From positions 345,341-409,340 of the forward strand of contig NZ_CM001844.1 in assembly GCF_000384965.1 (NCBI RefSeq): a stretch of DNA of 64,000 nt. Direction: 5' to 3'. The translations under genes were made by a program, and so were the position numbers. The notes beneath the pieces were generated by a model. That model was not told the DNA's origin, did no database searches, and saw only the letters and a program-made list of their open reading frames with translations. The DNA comes from Bartonella bovis 91-4 (GTDB lineage Bacteria; Pseudomonadota; Alphaproteobacteria; Rhizobiales; Rhizobiaceae). Below are positions 19,606-29,754 of the stretch, piece after piece. Position 1 is the first letter of the stretch, and each line of letters starts with the position of its first letter.

Positions 19606-20982
19606 TTAAAGTAAAGTTCCAGATAAAATAAGAGATGCAATAGAAAAATAGATTACAATGCCTGTGACATCTACTAAGGTTGCTACTAAGGGAGCTGAAG
19701 CACTTGCTGGGTCAAATTTTAAACGTTTAAGGATGAAAGGCAACATGGAGCCGGATAAAGAGCCGAATGTAACGATTCCGACCAAAGTTGCACCCACTGT
19801 TATAGCGATGAAAATCCAATGTTCACCATAGTTATAAATACCAAATTGTTGCCAGATAATAATACGCATTATTCCAATAATTCCAAGTAAAAGGCCAAGA
19901 GACATTCCTGCTGGGATCTCGCGAAGAATGACTTTCCACCAGTCCTTGAGTGTAAGTTCACGCAAAGCCAATGCACGAAGAATGAGCGATGTTGCTTGTG
20001 AGCCAGAGTTTCCTCCTGAACTCATAATAAGGGGAATAAACAGTGTAAGAGTGATAACTTTTTCAATCTCTGCTTCGAAGTATTGCATGGCGCTGGCTGT
20101 AAACATTTCACCAAGAAAAAGCAGAGCCAGCCAGCCACCACGTTTTTTCATCATTCCAAGAAAATTTATTTGCATATATGGTTTATCTAGAGCTTCCATA
20201 CCCCCAAATTTATAGGCATCTTCACTCATTTCATCAACCATAGTGTCAAGCACATCATCAACTGTTACAATACCAATAACATGGTTACTGTCATCAATAA
20301 CTGGTACAGAAAGAAGATCATGGCGTTGGAAAAGACGAGCAATATCTTCATGATCTGTAAAGGGTGATATTGTGATAGGTGTGTCATGTGTCGAGACATC
20401 GAGAATTTGATCATCAGGTGAGGCAAGAATAAGATTCCGTAATGAAACAGCTTTAAGAAGTACACCTGTTTTGGGATCAATGACATAGCTTGTGTAAACT
20501 GTTTCTCGTGTTTGTTCAACATCGCGAATGTGGTCTAAAGTTTTTTTAACAGTCCAGTCTGCAGGGATAGCAATAAATTCTGTGGTCATTAATGCACCAG
20601 CTGTATGACTAGGGTAACTGGTGAGTTTTTTAAGTTCGGTTCGAGTTAAGGGGTTCAACAAGGCATAAAGCCGTGTACGAGTCTTTCTATCCATTTCTTG
20701 AAAGACGTCTGCAGCAGCATCTGCGGACATACCTTCAAGAATTTCAACAGAACGATTAATCGGTAGAAGTTCAAGAATAGCTGCTGGTTGTTCAAGTTCT
20801 GGTTTATCAAAGAGCTCAATGGCATAATCAAGAGGTAAAAGACTAAAAATAGTCACGCGTTCCATAATATCTAGATCGTTGATTATATCAATTGAATCAG
20901 CAAAATGACGATTTTTTAATTCTTCAGCGAGAGTTTCAGGAGGAAGTTTTTTAAACTCGATGGTTGTTTTTATTTCAGTCAT
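19606..20982 (-). CDS. mgtE: Magnesium transporter MgtE
   Basis: A magnesium channel with cytoplasmic sensor domains. MgtE-N spans about residues 30-130 (EELKNRHFADSIDIINDL), two CBS domains about 135-265 (HTAGALMTTEFIAIPADWTV, HDLLSVPVIDDSNHVIGIVTVDD), then five or so membrane helices from about 285 with SGGNSGSQATSLILRALALREL. I chose ATG 20982 (MTEIKTTIEF), preceded on the minus strand by GGAAGG about nine bases upstream; a longer frame reaches 21036. Length 458 is normal. It is unlinked to obvious partners. Confidence 0.95.
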   Translation of the reverse strand: MTEIKTTIEFKKLPPETLAEELKNRHFADSIDIINDLDIMERVTIFSLLPLDYAIELFDKPELEQPAAILELLPINRSVEILEGMSADAAADVFQEMDRKTRTRLYALLNPLTRTELKKLTSYPSHTAGALMTTEFIAIPADWTVKKTLDHIRDVEQTRETVYTSYVIDPKTGVLLKAVSLRNLILASPDDQILDVSTHDTPITISPFTDHEDIARLFQRHDLLSVPVIDDSNHVIGIVTVDDVLDTMVDEMSEDAYKFGGMEALDKPYMQINFLGMMKKRGGWLALLFLGEMFTASAMQYFEAEIEKVITLTLFIPLIMSSGGNSGSQATSLILRALALRELTLKDWWKVILREIPAGMSLGLLLGIIGIMRIIIWQQFGIYNYGEHWIFIAITVGATLVGIVTFGSLSGSMLPFILKRLKFDPASASAPLVATLVDVTGIVIYFSIASLILSGTLL

Positions 20983-21318
20983 GGTAAAGTGCCTTCCAAA
21001 ATTATAAGATTCGGGTATATGGATAGGATCAATCAAAGTGATAAAAAACTTAGAAACATCTCTCTGAAGAGTTTCTGAGATTGTGAATATTTAAAATAAA
21101 GTCAAGGATAGATCGCAATCTATAAACAATTTCATTTTTCAGATAAATAGAGCTCGTTTATCTTTGTGTATCCTATAATAAAATAGTTTTTTTTAGTTCT
21201 TTTATCAAAATATGGGTTTAAAAATTTATTTTAAAGCATACTCGATAATTTTTCCAGGATGTTTGTATGCTGAAAATAATCATTGCTTTTTAAAGCGCGT
21301 AATGGAGACATAGATGTT

Positions 21319-23343
21319 ATGACAAAAACAGTAGTATTGGATTGGGACGGATTTTCAGGGCTTCCTGATTTTGCTTCAATAAGTGATGATGATTTTAAAC
21401 CTGCTTTTGAACAAGCTCTTAAAGAAGCTGAAAAGGAAATAGAGGCAATTGCATCTGTAAAAGAACCTCCAACACTTGAGAATTTTTTGCAGCTTTTTGA
21501 ACTTTCTGGCAAGGCACTTGATCGTGTATGTTCAATATTTTTCTTGCGTTCAAGCGCGCATAGCAACGCGTTTATTCAAAAATTAGAACAAGAATTCACT
21601 GTACAACTATCTCGTTATTTTTCGAAAGTTATGATGGATGCGAGGATATTTGTGAAGATGGATATGTTGTATACACAGTCACGGCAGGGTGTGTATAACA
21701 GTGAAACAAAGCGTGTAATTGAATTGTGGTGGAAGAAGTTTATTCATAACGGTGCAAAACTTGATGAACAAGGTAAGAAACGTCTTGCCGAAATTAACGA
21801 GAGACTTGCTCTTTTAGGTACTACATTTGGTCAACATGTATTAAAAGATGAAGCTGAATGGATTTTGTTTTTAGAACAAAAAGATTTATCTGGTTTGTCT
21901 GATGATCTCATTGCTTCAATGAAGGAAATTTCTTACGAAAAAGGTCGTGATGGATTTTATGCATTGACATTGGCACGTTCAATTATTGAACCTTTTTTAA
22001 AATTATCTAATCGTCGTGATTTGCGTGAAATAGCATTTCAAGCTTGGTCTAAACGTGGTGAAAATAATAATGATAATGATAACCGAGCGATTATCGTAGA
22101 AATGATAACGCTTCGGAATGAAAAAGCTAAATTGCTAGGGTATAAATCTTTTGCGGATTTAAAACTTGATAATACCATGGCTAAGAGTGTTGGTTCAGTT
22201 ATGAATTTGCTCATGCCTATATGGGAACGAGCAAAAGCTAAGGCTGCTACTGAACAGACTGAATTACAAAATTTTGCAAAAAATCTAGGAAACAATGAGC
22301 CCTTAAAAGCTTGGGATTGGCGTTATTATGCTGAAAAATTGCGTACTGAAAAATTTTCTTTCAATGAAGGTGAAGTTAAACAGTATTTTCAGCTTGATCG
22401 TGTAATTGAAGCAGCTTTTGCAGTGGCAAAGAAACTCTTTGGAATTTCATTTGAAGAAAAAACAACTATTACACTTTGGCATCCTGATGCACGTTTATGG
22501 GAGGTTAAACATTCTGATGGTAGTTTACTTGGGCATTTTATTGGTGACTATTTTGCACGTTCTTCGAAACGATCTGGTGCGTGGATGAGTCAGCTGCAAT
22601 CGCAGCATAAATTGAATGGTGGACAAAAACCTATCATTTATAATATCTGCAATTTTGCTAAACCACCCAAAGGAGACGCTGCTCTTTTATCGTTAGATGA
22701 TGCACATACACTTTTCCATGAATTTGGACACGCGTTACACGGTTTGCTTTCTGATGTAACATGGCCATCTGTAGCAGGAACATCGGTTTCGCGTGATTTT
22801 GTTGAGCTTCCTTCTCAGCTTTATGAACATTGGTTGACTGTGTCAGAGGTACTAAAATCTTATGCTACGCATGTAAAAACAGGTATTCCCATGCCACAAA
22901 CTTTGCTGGATAAGATTATGTCAGCACGTACATTTAATGCTGGTTTTTGTGCTGTTGAATATATCTCATCGGCTTTAATAGATATCGCTTTTCATAAAGG
23001 AGCAATAGTTTCTGATCCAACATTGTTTGAGTATAAGGAATTAGAAAAATTGGGAATGCTTGATACAATTATTATGCGCCATCGTCCTCCACATTTTACG
23101 CATGTGTTTTCAGGTGATAGTTATGCTGCTGGTTATTATTCTTATATGTGGTCAGAAGTTCTTGATGCTGATGCGTTTCAAGCTTTTGAGGAAACTGGTG
23201 ATGTTTTTAATTCAGAACTTGCTAGTCAGTTGAAGCGTTTTATTTATTCTTCTGGCGGTAGTTGTGATCCAGAAGAGCTTTATAAAGCTTTTCGGGGAAG
23301 GTTACCTTCACCAGAAGCAATGATTACACAAAGGGGGTTGTAA
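21319..23343 (+). CDS. M3-family oligopeptidase (oligopeptidase A/Dcp type)
   Basis: A cytoplasmic zinc metallopeptidase that cuts short peptides. The active-site motif HEFGH (in LFHEFGHALHGLLS) is at about residue 467, and the second zinc region RDFVELPSQLYEHW follows. The FASRSSKRSGAW-like and YAEKLRTEKFSFNEGEVKQYF stretches are typical of M3A. 674 residues fits oligopeptidase A or Dcp; I cannot separate the two from the sequence alone. I chose ATG 21319 (MTKTVVLDWDGFSG) with GGAG at 21304-21307; the longer frame from 21283 starts at a weak codon. Confidence 0.92.
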   Translation: MTKTVVLDWDGFSGLPDFASISDDDFKPAFEQALKEAEKEIEAIASVKEPPTLENFLQLFELSGKALDRVCSIFFLRSSAHSNAFIQKLEQEFTVQLSRYFSKVMMDARIFVKMDMLYTQSRQGVYNSETKRVIELWWKKFIHNGAKLDEQGKKRLAEINERLALLGTTFGQHVLKDEAEWILFLEQKDLSGLSDDLIASMKEISYEKGRDGFYALTLARSIIEPFLKLSNRRDLREIAFQAWSKRGENNNDNDNRAIIVEMITLRNEKAKLLGYKSFADLKLDNTMAKSVGSVMNLLMPIWERAKAKAATEQTELQNFAKNLGNNEPLKAWDWRYYAEKLRTEKFSFNEGEVKQYFQLDRVIEAAFAVAKKLFGISFEEKTTITLWHPDARLWEVKHSDGSLLGHFIGDYFARSSKRSGAWMSQLQSQHKLNGGQKPIIYNICNFAKPPKGDAALLSLDDAHTLFHEFGHALHGLLSDVTWPSVAGTSVSRDFVELPSQLYEHWLTVSEVLKSYATHVKTGIPMPQTLLDKIMSARTFNAGFCAVEYISSALIDIAFHKGAIVSDPTLFEYKELEKLGMLDTIIMRHRPPHFTHVFSGDSYAAGYYSYMWSEVLDADAFQAFEETGDVFNSELASQLKRFIYSSGGSCDPEELYKAFRGRLPSPEAMITQRGL

Positions 23344-23986
23344 ATCATACATAATAGAGCATAAGGCCATACCGATTTTTTTATTTTGTATGATTTGTAT
23401 GATTATATTTAGCAGGCTCTGAGTTGTTTTGTTGAGTGAATAGGTATTGTGTTGTTGCTATATTATAAAGGCTTATTGATAATTAGCGCACAAGAGTGTA
23501 TGGTTTAGTGTATAGTATAAATTTTAAAGCATTTATTGGTGAGATGTAATCTTCATAAGAAGATATGTGAGAGTTTAAAATAATTTTCAATAGCTATTTT
23601 CAATAAAGAAGAATTTTTGTTTTCTTCATGGATGAAGCTACTTTCATCATGAGTGTATAATGTAACTTTTTTCATTAAATATTGTAGCTTGAACGGAACA
23701 ATTGATTTTGTTTATCAATAAAATCATTTCAAATATCAGCGAAACACTCTATATATTATCTATTGCTTTTTATAGAACACGTTAAAAGATTATTTTTGCC
23801 CTGCAGTTTTTTAAAAGGTTTATATATTTTCTATGATTTATAGGCGCTGTGGTGATCAGTTTATTATTTACATGTATACACAATTCAACAAAATTTTGCA
23901 TTTTAATAAAAGTAGCTTTCTCGTTATAAAAAAGAGTAGAAAAAAGAAGGCAAATCAAATATGTTAGGTGAAGATGATATAAGTAC
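23344..23986. other. Gene-free AT-rich stretch
   Basis: Between the M3 peptidase and the convergent lytic transglycosylase. I find no plausible coding frame, RNA gene or clean terminator. One short direct repeat of ATTTTCAATA occurs near 23582. Confidence 0.5.
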
Positions 23987-25258
23987 TTATCTAATTCTAG
24001 ATGATTGTTTTCTGAGAAGAGAGAGGACTTTGTCACTCGGGTATCCATCAGCTTCTAAACCATGACGCTGTTGAAAAGCCTTAATAGCTTGTTTGGAAGC
24101 TGTCCCAATTTTACCATCAATTTCTCCTTTATAATCTCCAAGCGCAGCTAAGCGAGATTGCAACTCCAAACGTTCTTGAAAAGTAATAGGTTTGAATGGT
24201 CGATTCCAATCTCGCACTAATCCAGGGTGTCCAGCAATACGGTTAGCAAGAAGAGCAACGGCGAAAGCATAACGATCTGCATTATTATAACGTTTAATAA
24301 CAAAGAAATTTTTTGTTACTAAAAATATAGGCCCCTCTGGCCCATCGGGAAATTTCAATATTGCAAGTTGAGATGAAGAAGGAAAAGGTTGCCCACGTGC
24401 ATGCCGAACACCTAGCTTTTTCCATTGTTTAAAAGAAAACCAATCTTCAGGGAGTTTTTTTCTATGCGGTAATTTAACTTCCACACCCCAAGGAAGATCA
24501 GGTTGCCAACCATTCATATGAAGAAGATTAGCGGCAGTAGCAAGTGCATCTGGAATTGATGTCCAAATATTACATCGTCCATCTCCATCCATGTCAACAC
24601 CATAGGCAAGATAACTCGTCGGGATAAATTGGGTATGTCCTAATGCGCCAGCCCAAGATCCAGTAAGTTGAGAGCGATGAATGCCACTGTCTTGTAGGAT
24701 TTTCATGGCAGCAATAAGTTGTGTGTGCGCATATTTTTTACGTTTTTGATCTGCGTAAGCTAAAGTTGCAAGTGAACGAATGGCATCATGCATCACATTT
24801 TTATTTTGCAAAACTTTTCCATAGCTACTTTCTATAGACCAAATAGCAAGAAGAATATTGCGGTTAACACCGAAACGTTTCTCGATTTTGGAGAGCCATG
24901 GTTCCCATTTTTGAGCATGGTTCTGTCCTTCTACAATGGCGATATTGTGAACACGATTATCAAAATAGTTCCATGGAGAATCGATAAATTCTGGTTGATA
25001 CATTGCTTTTTTTAAAACTATTGGGTCAATTGTATCAACAGTTTTAAAAGCTATATCAAATGTAGTTGATGAGATATTGTTGGCTAAAGCTATTTTTTTA
25101 AATTCATTAATCCAAAGTTTAAAATCATGCTCAGCGTGTGCAAATGTAGAGAAAAACGTTAAAGAAACCAAAAGAGTAGAAACTGCACCAATGATAAAGG
25201 CTCTCCAATTTATTAACTTTTTTGAAGAAAAAAATGGACTTAATGCTATTGGGTTCAT
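23987..25258 (-). CDS. Lytic murein transglycosylase (MltB-like)
   Basis: Cleaves peptidoglycan glycan strands with 1,6-anhydro ends in the periplasm. An N-terminal hydrophobic segment at about residues 17-42 is a signal peptide or anchor ending AHAEH. The SLT-2 domain covers about 45-340, with the catalytic Glu in AIWSIESSYGKVL and GALGHTQFIPTSYL downstream. The C-terminal peptidoglycan-binding domain at 355-420 reads GEIDGKIGTASKQAIKAFQQ. Length 423 is normal. It is divergent from galU, and upstream bases between 25259 and 25529 hold both promoters. Confidence 0.94.
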   Translation of the reverse strand: MNPIALSPFFSSKKLINWRAFIIGAVSTLLVSLTFFSTFAHAEHDFKLWINEFKKIALANNISSTTFDIAFKTVDTIDPIVLKKAMYQPEFIDSPWNYFDNRVHNIAIVEGQNHAQKWEPWLSKIEKRFGVNRNILLAIWSIESSYGKVLQNKNVMHDAIRSLATLAYADQKRKKYAHTQLIAAMKILQDSGIHRSQLTGSWAGALGHTQFIPTSYLAYGVDMDGDGRCNIWTSIPDALATAANLLHMNGWQPDLPWGVEVKLPHRKKLPEDWFSFKQWKKLGVRHARGQPFPSSSQLAILKFPDGPEGPIFLVTKNFFVIKRYNNADRYAFAVALLANRIAGHPGLVRDWNRPFKPITFQERLELQSRLAALGDYKGEIDGKIGTASKQAIKAFQQRHGLEADGYPSDKVLSLLRKQSSRIR

Positions 25259-25529
25259 TTTTTTATTACTGCCGGTTTTAGAATACTTTTATGTGAAGTA
25301 ATTTTGTTTTTTGTATTTGGTTTATAAAATGTCCTACCAAGTTAAATCGAAAGTTGGAATAGTTTACTTTATGTTGAGAAAGTACTCTAATTATTAATTA
25401 GAGCATCTTTTATTATAACCGATTTTTATGATAATCCAATCAAAACAGTGAAGCATCTTTTTAACATTTTAGTTAAAACATGATGATACATTAAATCAGA
25501 AAGCTATATCCATAATCAGGAGAGTAAGT

Positions 25530-26414
25530 GTGCGTAAAATTCGGAAGGCAGTATTTCCCGTAGCAGGTCTTGGTACTCGTTTTCTTCCAGCAACTAAAAC
25601 AATTCCTAAGGAAATGCTGACTGTTGTTGATAAACCTATCATTCAATATGTTGTGGATGAAGCACGTGAAGCGGGCATTGAGCATCTTATTTTTGTTACT
25701 GGACGCAATAAAGCAGTGATTGAAGATTATTTTGATGCGCAAATTGAATTATATACAGTACTTACTGAACGTGGTAAAAAAGAAGAACTTAACCATTTAC
25801 AAGATTTACAGCCGCAACCTGGCATGACTTCTTTTACTCGGCAACAGCAATCTCTGGGTCTTGGGCACGCTCTCTGGTGTGCACGTGAGTTAGTTGGTAA
25901 GGAACCTTTTGCTTTATTATTACCCGATATGTTGATACAGGCTAAAAAGAATTGTCTTTCTGAAATGATCTACCTTTATGAAAAAACGGGTGGAGGAAAT
26001 ATTATTTCTGTTCAGGAATGTAATCTTGAAGATGTTCACAAATATGGTATTGTCGGTAAAGGTAAGCAGATTGCAAACGGTTTTGAAATTACAAAAATGG
26101 TAGAAAAACCAAAAAAAGAAACAGCCCCATCTAATTTGTACATTAATGGGCGTTATATTTTACAACCAGAAATTTTTGATATTCTTTCCAATCAAGAGCG
26201 AGGGGCAGGAAATGAAATTCAGTTGACAGATGCTATGATGCGGCTTTCAAATGAGCAGGCTTTTTTTGGTTTCCAGTTAGATGGATATACTTTTGATTGT
26301 GGTTCTACAACTGGTTTTATTGAAGCTAATGTCGCGTTTGCTTTAGCACGTGCTGATATGCGTCAGCATGTTTCTGTTTCATTGAAAAATTTACTTGAAA
26401 CAATAAAAGCTTAA
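25530..26414 (+). CDS. galU: UTP-glucose-1-phosphate uridylyltransferase
   Basis: Makes UDP-glucose for cell-surface polysaccharides. Nucleotidyltransferase motif FPVAGLGTRFLPATKTIPKE is at residues 9-28, LGHALWCARELVGKEPFALL at about 110, and the C-terminal STTGFIEANVAFALAR. 294 residues is normal. The start is a GTG at 25530 with AGGAG at 25518-25522; this is the only start giving a family-like N-terminus. kdsD follows 45 bases later, so both are likely co-transcribed, joining precursors of LPS and exopolysaccharide. Confidence 0.96.
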   Translation: MRKIRKAVFPVAGLGTRFLPATKTIPKEMLTVVDKPIIQYVVDEAREAGIEHLIFVTGRNKAVIEDYFDAQIELYTVLTERGKKEELNHLQDLQPQPGMTSFTRQQQSLGLGHALWCARELVGKEPFALLLPDMLIQAKKNCLSEMIYLYEKTGGGNIISVQECNLEDVHKYGIVGKGKQIANGFEITKMVEKPKKETAPSNLYINGRYILQPEIFDILSNQERGAGNEIQLTDAMMRLSNEQAFFGFQLDGYTFDCGSTTGFIEANVAFALARADMRQHVSVSLKNLLETIKA

Positions 26415-26459
26415 AAATTTTATAGATCTCTGTTTTGATTTCATTTATCAAATTTAGTT

Positions 26460-27455
26460 ATGATAATACAGTCTTCTAATATGTTGGCTTTACAAGGTGT
26501 AATTACATCAGCGCTTAAAACTATTTCTCGCGAAAAACAAGGGCTTGAAGCTCTTGAGGCAGCTCTTTTAAGTAATCTATCAGATTCTTTTAAAAAAGCT
26601 GTTCAAACCATTAGTAATGCTCAGGGTCATGTGGTTATTACTGGTCTTGGTAAGAGTGGTCATATAGGAACGAAAATTGCTGCGACTTTAGCTTCAACAG
26701 GAACACCTGCCTTTTTTGTACACGCTGCAGAAGCTAATCATGGTGATCTTGGTATGATTAGCTCCGATAATGTTATTCTTGCTTTGTCATGGTCAGGTGA
26801 AACTACCGAATTAAGTGGCATTATAAATCACGCTGCGCGTTTTCATATCCCACTTATTGCAATGACATCTGGTGAGCACTCTATATTAGGGCGAAAAGCT
26901 GATATTGTGTTGTTATTACCAAAGGTAGAAGAGGCTTGTCCTCATGGGCTTGCTCCAACAACTTCCACAGTTATGCAATTAGCAATGGGTGATGCATTAG
27001 CTGTTGCTCTTTTAGAAAGGCATGATTTTAGCGCAACAGATTTTAAAATTTATCATCCTGGCGGTTCTCTTGGTGCAAATTTTAAATATGTGCGTGATAT
27101 TATGCACCAAGGTGATAGTCTTCCTTTAGTTAGACAGGGCGCTCCTATGACTGAAGCCGTAAATATTTTGGTTGAAAAACATTTTGGTTGTGTTGGTGTT
27201 GTAAACCAAAAAGGTGAATTGATTGGAATCGTAACAGATGGTGATCTTGCACGTAATATTCACTGTGATTTGTCAAAATTCAATGTTGATGAGGTAATGA
27301 CAAAGGACCCTAAAATTGTAACTCCAGATACACTTGTTGGTGCTGCAACAGCTTTTATTAATGATCATCAGATTGGCGCTTTTTTTGTCATTGAAGATAA
27401 GAAACCCGTAGGGGTTATTCATTTCCATGATCTTTTGCGTATTGGTGCTATTTGA
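26460..27455 (+). CDS. kdsD: D-arabinose 5-phosphate isomerase
   Basis: Interconverts ribulose 5-phosphate and arabinose 5-phosphate, the first step to Kdo in LPS inner core. SIS domain at about residues 40-180 (VVITGLGKSGHIGTKIAATLAST, SGETTELSGII, TSTVMQLAMGDALAVALLE), then two CBS domains at about 210-330 (HFGCVGVVNQKGELIGIVTDGDLARN, VMTKDPKIVTPDT). 331 residues is normal. It follows galU on the same strand. ATG 26460 is kept as the start; ATG 26481 is an alternative. Confidence 0.95.
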   Translation: MIIQSSNMLALQGVITSALKTISREKQGLEALEAALLSNLSDSFKKAVQTISNAQGHVVITGLGKSGHIGTKIAATLASTGTPAFFVHAAEANHGDLGMISSDNVILALSWSGETTELSGIINHAARFHIPLIAMTSGEHSILGRKADIVLLLPKVEEACPHGLAPTTSTVMQLAMGDALAVALLERHDFSATDFKIYHPGGSLGANFKYVRDIMHQGDSLPLVRQGAPMTEAVNILVEKHFGCVGVVNQKGELIGIVTDGDLARNIHCDLSKFNVDEVMTKDPKIVTPDTLVGAATAFINDHQIGAFFVIEDKKPVGVIHFHDLLRIGAI

Positions 27456-27520
27456 GTTAATAAGGTATTTATATCAGATAAAATTTTTAATATACAAGTC
27501 AGGGTGGATTCAATAATAGA

Positions 27521-27548
27521 AGAGCAATTTTAAATATAAAATTGCTCT
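27521..27548 (+). terminator. Hairpin downstream of kdsD (putative terminator)
   Basis: AGAGCAATTTTA at 27521-27532 and TAAAATTGCTCT at 27537-27548 form a perfect 12-bp stem with a four-base loop. It lies 65 bases after the kdsD stop. No strong U-run follows, so the terminator reading is tentative. Confidence 0.5.
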
Positions 27549-27729
27549 GTTAAAGATACTATTGTTAAAAGATTATTATTTTACCTATCTTAGAATTGTA
27601 TAGAAAGTTTATCAGCAAGATAACGTGTTAATGTTTTTACCTTGATTTTAAAAAACTCTGTTAGGAAAAGGAATTATGACTTCCTATTAGTGTATTTTTT
27701 GTAAATTTAAATAAAATTTTGATTTTCAT

Positions 27730-28113
27730 TTAAATTTGACGGTTGAGAAAAAATTGTAATCCAGTACTTGATGTGCAAAAAAGTTGCATTGTGTCATTTG
27801 ATAACGTACAATCAGCTCTGGATATAGTTCCACGAAGAAGTGAGCGTATTTCAATTTCTACATGTTGGGCATTAACGTAATTGTAAGTGCCTTCTGATAA
27901 TTTTTCTTTTGTGTCTGCTGCGCGTGTTTCAAAATTGCCATTATGGAAAGAGGAAATAATACCATTTTTATCAACCCATTTACCATCAATTCCAGTTGGT
28001 ATATTTTTTACAGTTGGGTGTTGTCCATAATGGTGCGGAAGGCTGCAGCTTACTATAGCTAAAATAGTAATTGTAAGACATAAAATACGGCAAATATGTT
28101 GCATTTGTTTCAC
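27730..28113 (-). CDS. Omp10-like outer membrane lipoprotein
   Basis: A 127-residue lipoprotein. The signal sequence ends in a lipobox around AIVSC, with Cys at about residue 23 as the lipid site. The mature part resembles Brucella Omp10: GIDGKWVDKNGIISSF, NFETRAADTKEKLSEGTY, VEIEIRSLLRGTISRADCTL. Omp10 is an outer-membrane lipoprotein associated with virulence in Brucella; its molecular role is not settled. It stands alone between kdsD and the regulator gene, and its upstream stretch to 28371 is AT-rich. Confidence 0.85.
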   Translation of the reverse strand: MKQMQHICRILCLTITILAIVSCSLPHHYGQHPTVKNIPTGIDGKWVDKNGIISSFHNGNFETRAADTKEKLSEGTYNYVNAQHVEIEIRSLLRGTISRADCTLSNDTMQLFCTSSTGLQFFLNRQI

Positions 28114-28371
28114 TCTATTTATTTTATGTTGCTTTTCAATTATTTATAATAAACTTAAGATTATTATTATTAAGTTACTTTATTAATTAATATGAAATTT
28201 TTTGTGAAAATTAATAAAAAAGCAAAGAATTGGAAAAAATATCTTAATGTTGTTAATTATCAAACTAATAAAAATTTAGCATGCACGGCATAAAAGGTAA
28301 AATATTTTTTATGATTTGCAATAACTCTTATATTAATATTGTTTAGTAGTCTCAGAGGAGATTATTAAATT

Positions 28372-29754
28372 ATGGTTGGCCCTGTTCTTGTTGCGAGTGA
28401 AGACCACGGAAAGCGTATAGAGTTTTCTGCTATGCTCCGAGATTTTGGTTATCGTGTCATTGAAGCAGAAAATAGTCTGCGTACGATTGATCTTTTACAT
28501 AGACGTAAAAATGTCATGCTTGCATTGCTTGATATTTTTATGAGTGATTTAAGTATAAGTGATTTAATTACGACAATTAGAGCTGCTGGAGTTTCTGCTC
28601 CTATTATTGTTATAGCAAAGCAAGATAATCAAGAATCACTTCAAAAAGCTTTAAGAGCTGGAGCTATTGATTATTGGATTTATCCGGTTACACCACTACG
28701 ATTGAGAATTACATTGAATAATTTTTCACGTATTTCTACGTTAGAACGTGAAGTTTATCATATCCAACGACAAAATAATAATCATTTACAATTTTCTGAT
28801 CTCTATACCAAAAGCAGTGTAATGCAGGTGGTTTTAGAACAATCAAAAAATGCTGCTATTTCCTCGCAAAATCTTTTGATAAAAGGTGAAATAGGAACTG
28901 GTCGTGAAACATTAGCACGCATTATTCACCGTGAAAGTTTATTTTCAGAAGGGCCTTTTATCCTCTTCCAATGTTTATCTGTTGTTGATCCAGAGGAAGA
29001 AAAACGCATATGGTTTGAAAAATTTTTACCACTAGTTTCTTCTCTTGAAAAGGGAACTCTTTGTCTTTGTGATGTTGATCGACTCGAGCCCATACAGCAA
29101 AAACGTTTTGCACATTATCTGAAAGAAAGAACAGAGGCTACAAAGAATGAAAAACCACCTTTTCGCATTATTGCCATATCAACGTCACAACTTGAGGATC
29201 TCGTTGAGGATGATGTTTTTTTGTACGATTTATTTGAACAGTTTTCCCAATTATGTATTAATGTTCCTACTTTGCGAGAATTGAGAGATGATCTTCCAGA
29301 AATTTCTCAGCGCTTGATTGATCATATCATTACTGAAACAGGGCGATCACATGTACATGGTTTGGCAGGATCGGCTATTTCATTACTTATGCAATATGAT
29401 TGGCCTGGTAACCGTAGTGAACTTGAAAATTTATTATTTCGTGCGGTTTTACTCAGTGAAGGGCCTTTACTAACTGCTCGGGATTTTCCGCAGTTAGTGG
29501 GAAGTTCATTACTTGGTGTTCCGAGTATGTATAATCATGCTCAAGAACATTCTGAAAAAAAGTCTATACAATTTTTAAATTCTGAAGGACATGTTCGTGC
29601 TTTTGCGGATATGGAGCGCGATATTATTGAAAAAGCAGTTAAACATTACAAAAAACGTATGAGTGAAGTTGCTCGCCGTCTTTGTATAGGACGTTCTACA
29701 CTTTATCGTAAAATAGAAGAATATGAGGGTGATAAACGGCCGAAAATAAAATGA
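28372..29754 (+). CDS. NtrC-type response regulator with degenerate receiver and AAA+ domains
   Basis: The 460-residue protein has a receiver at 1-120, an AAA+ sigma-54-interaction domain at about 145-375, and a Fis-type HTH at about 430-452 (MSEVARRLCIGRSTLYRKIEEY). The receiver keeps the phospho-acceptor Asp54 (ALLDIF) but has Ala82 for the usual Thr/Ser and Tyr104-Pro for Lys-Pro. The AAA+ domain keeps Walker A (GEIGTGRE, residues 172-179), but the Walker B acid pair is changed (LCLCDV; D234, V235), and the GAFTGA loop that contacts sigma-54 is missing. It probably binds DNA without activating sigma-54 RNA polymerase. I know no named function for it. Confidence 0.85.
   Translation: MVGPVLVASEDHGKRIEFSAMLRDFGYRVIEAENSLRTIDLLHRRKNVMLALLDIFMSDLSISDLITTIRAAGVSAPIIVIAKQDNQESLQKALRAGAIDYWIYPVTPLRLRITLNNFSRISTLEREVYHIQRQNNNHLQFSDLYTKSSVMQVVLEQSKNAAISSQNLLIKGEIGTGRETLARIIHRESLFSEGPFILFQCLSVVDPEEEKRIWFEKFLPLVSSLEKGTLCLCDVDRLEPIQQKRFAHYLKERTEATKNEKPPFRIIAISTSQLEDLVEDDVFLYDLFEQFSQLCINVPTLRELRDDLPEISQRLIDHIITETGRSHVHGLAGSAISLLMQYDWPGNRSELENLLFRAVLLSEGPLLTARDFPQLVGSSLLGVPSMYNHAQEHSEKKSIQFLNSEGHVRAFADMERDIIEKAVKHYKKRMSEVARRLCIGRSTLYRKIEEYEGDKRPKIK

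Noticed and set aside
23343..23396. AATCATAC/GTATGATT pair after the M3 peptidase as terminator
   Set aside because: The loop is too long (about 35 bases) and no U-run follows.
23782..24048. Minus-strand frame of 88 residues near the transglycosylase end
   Set aside because: It overlaps the transglycosylase coding region in another frame and is rich in residues typical of AT-rich noise.
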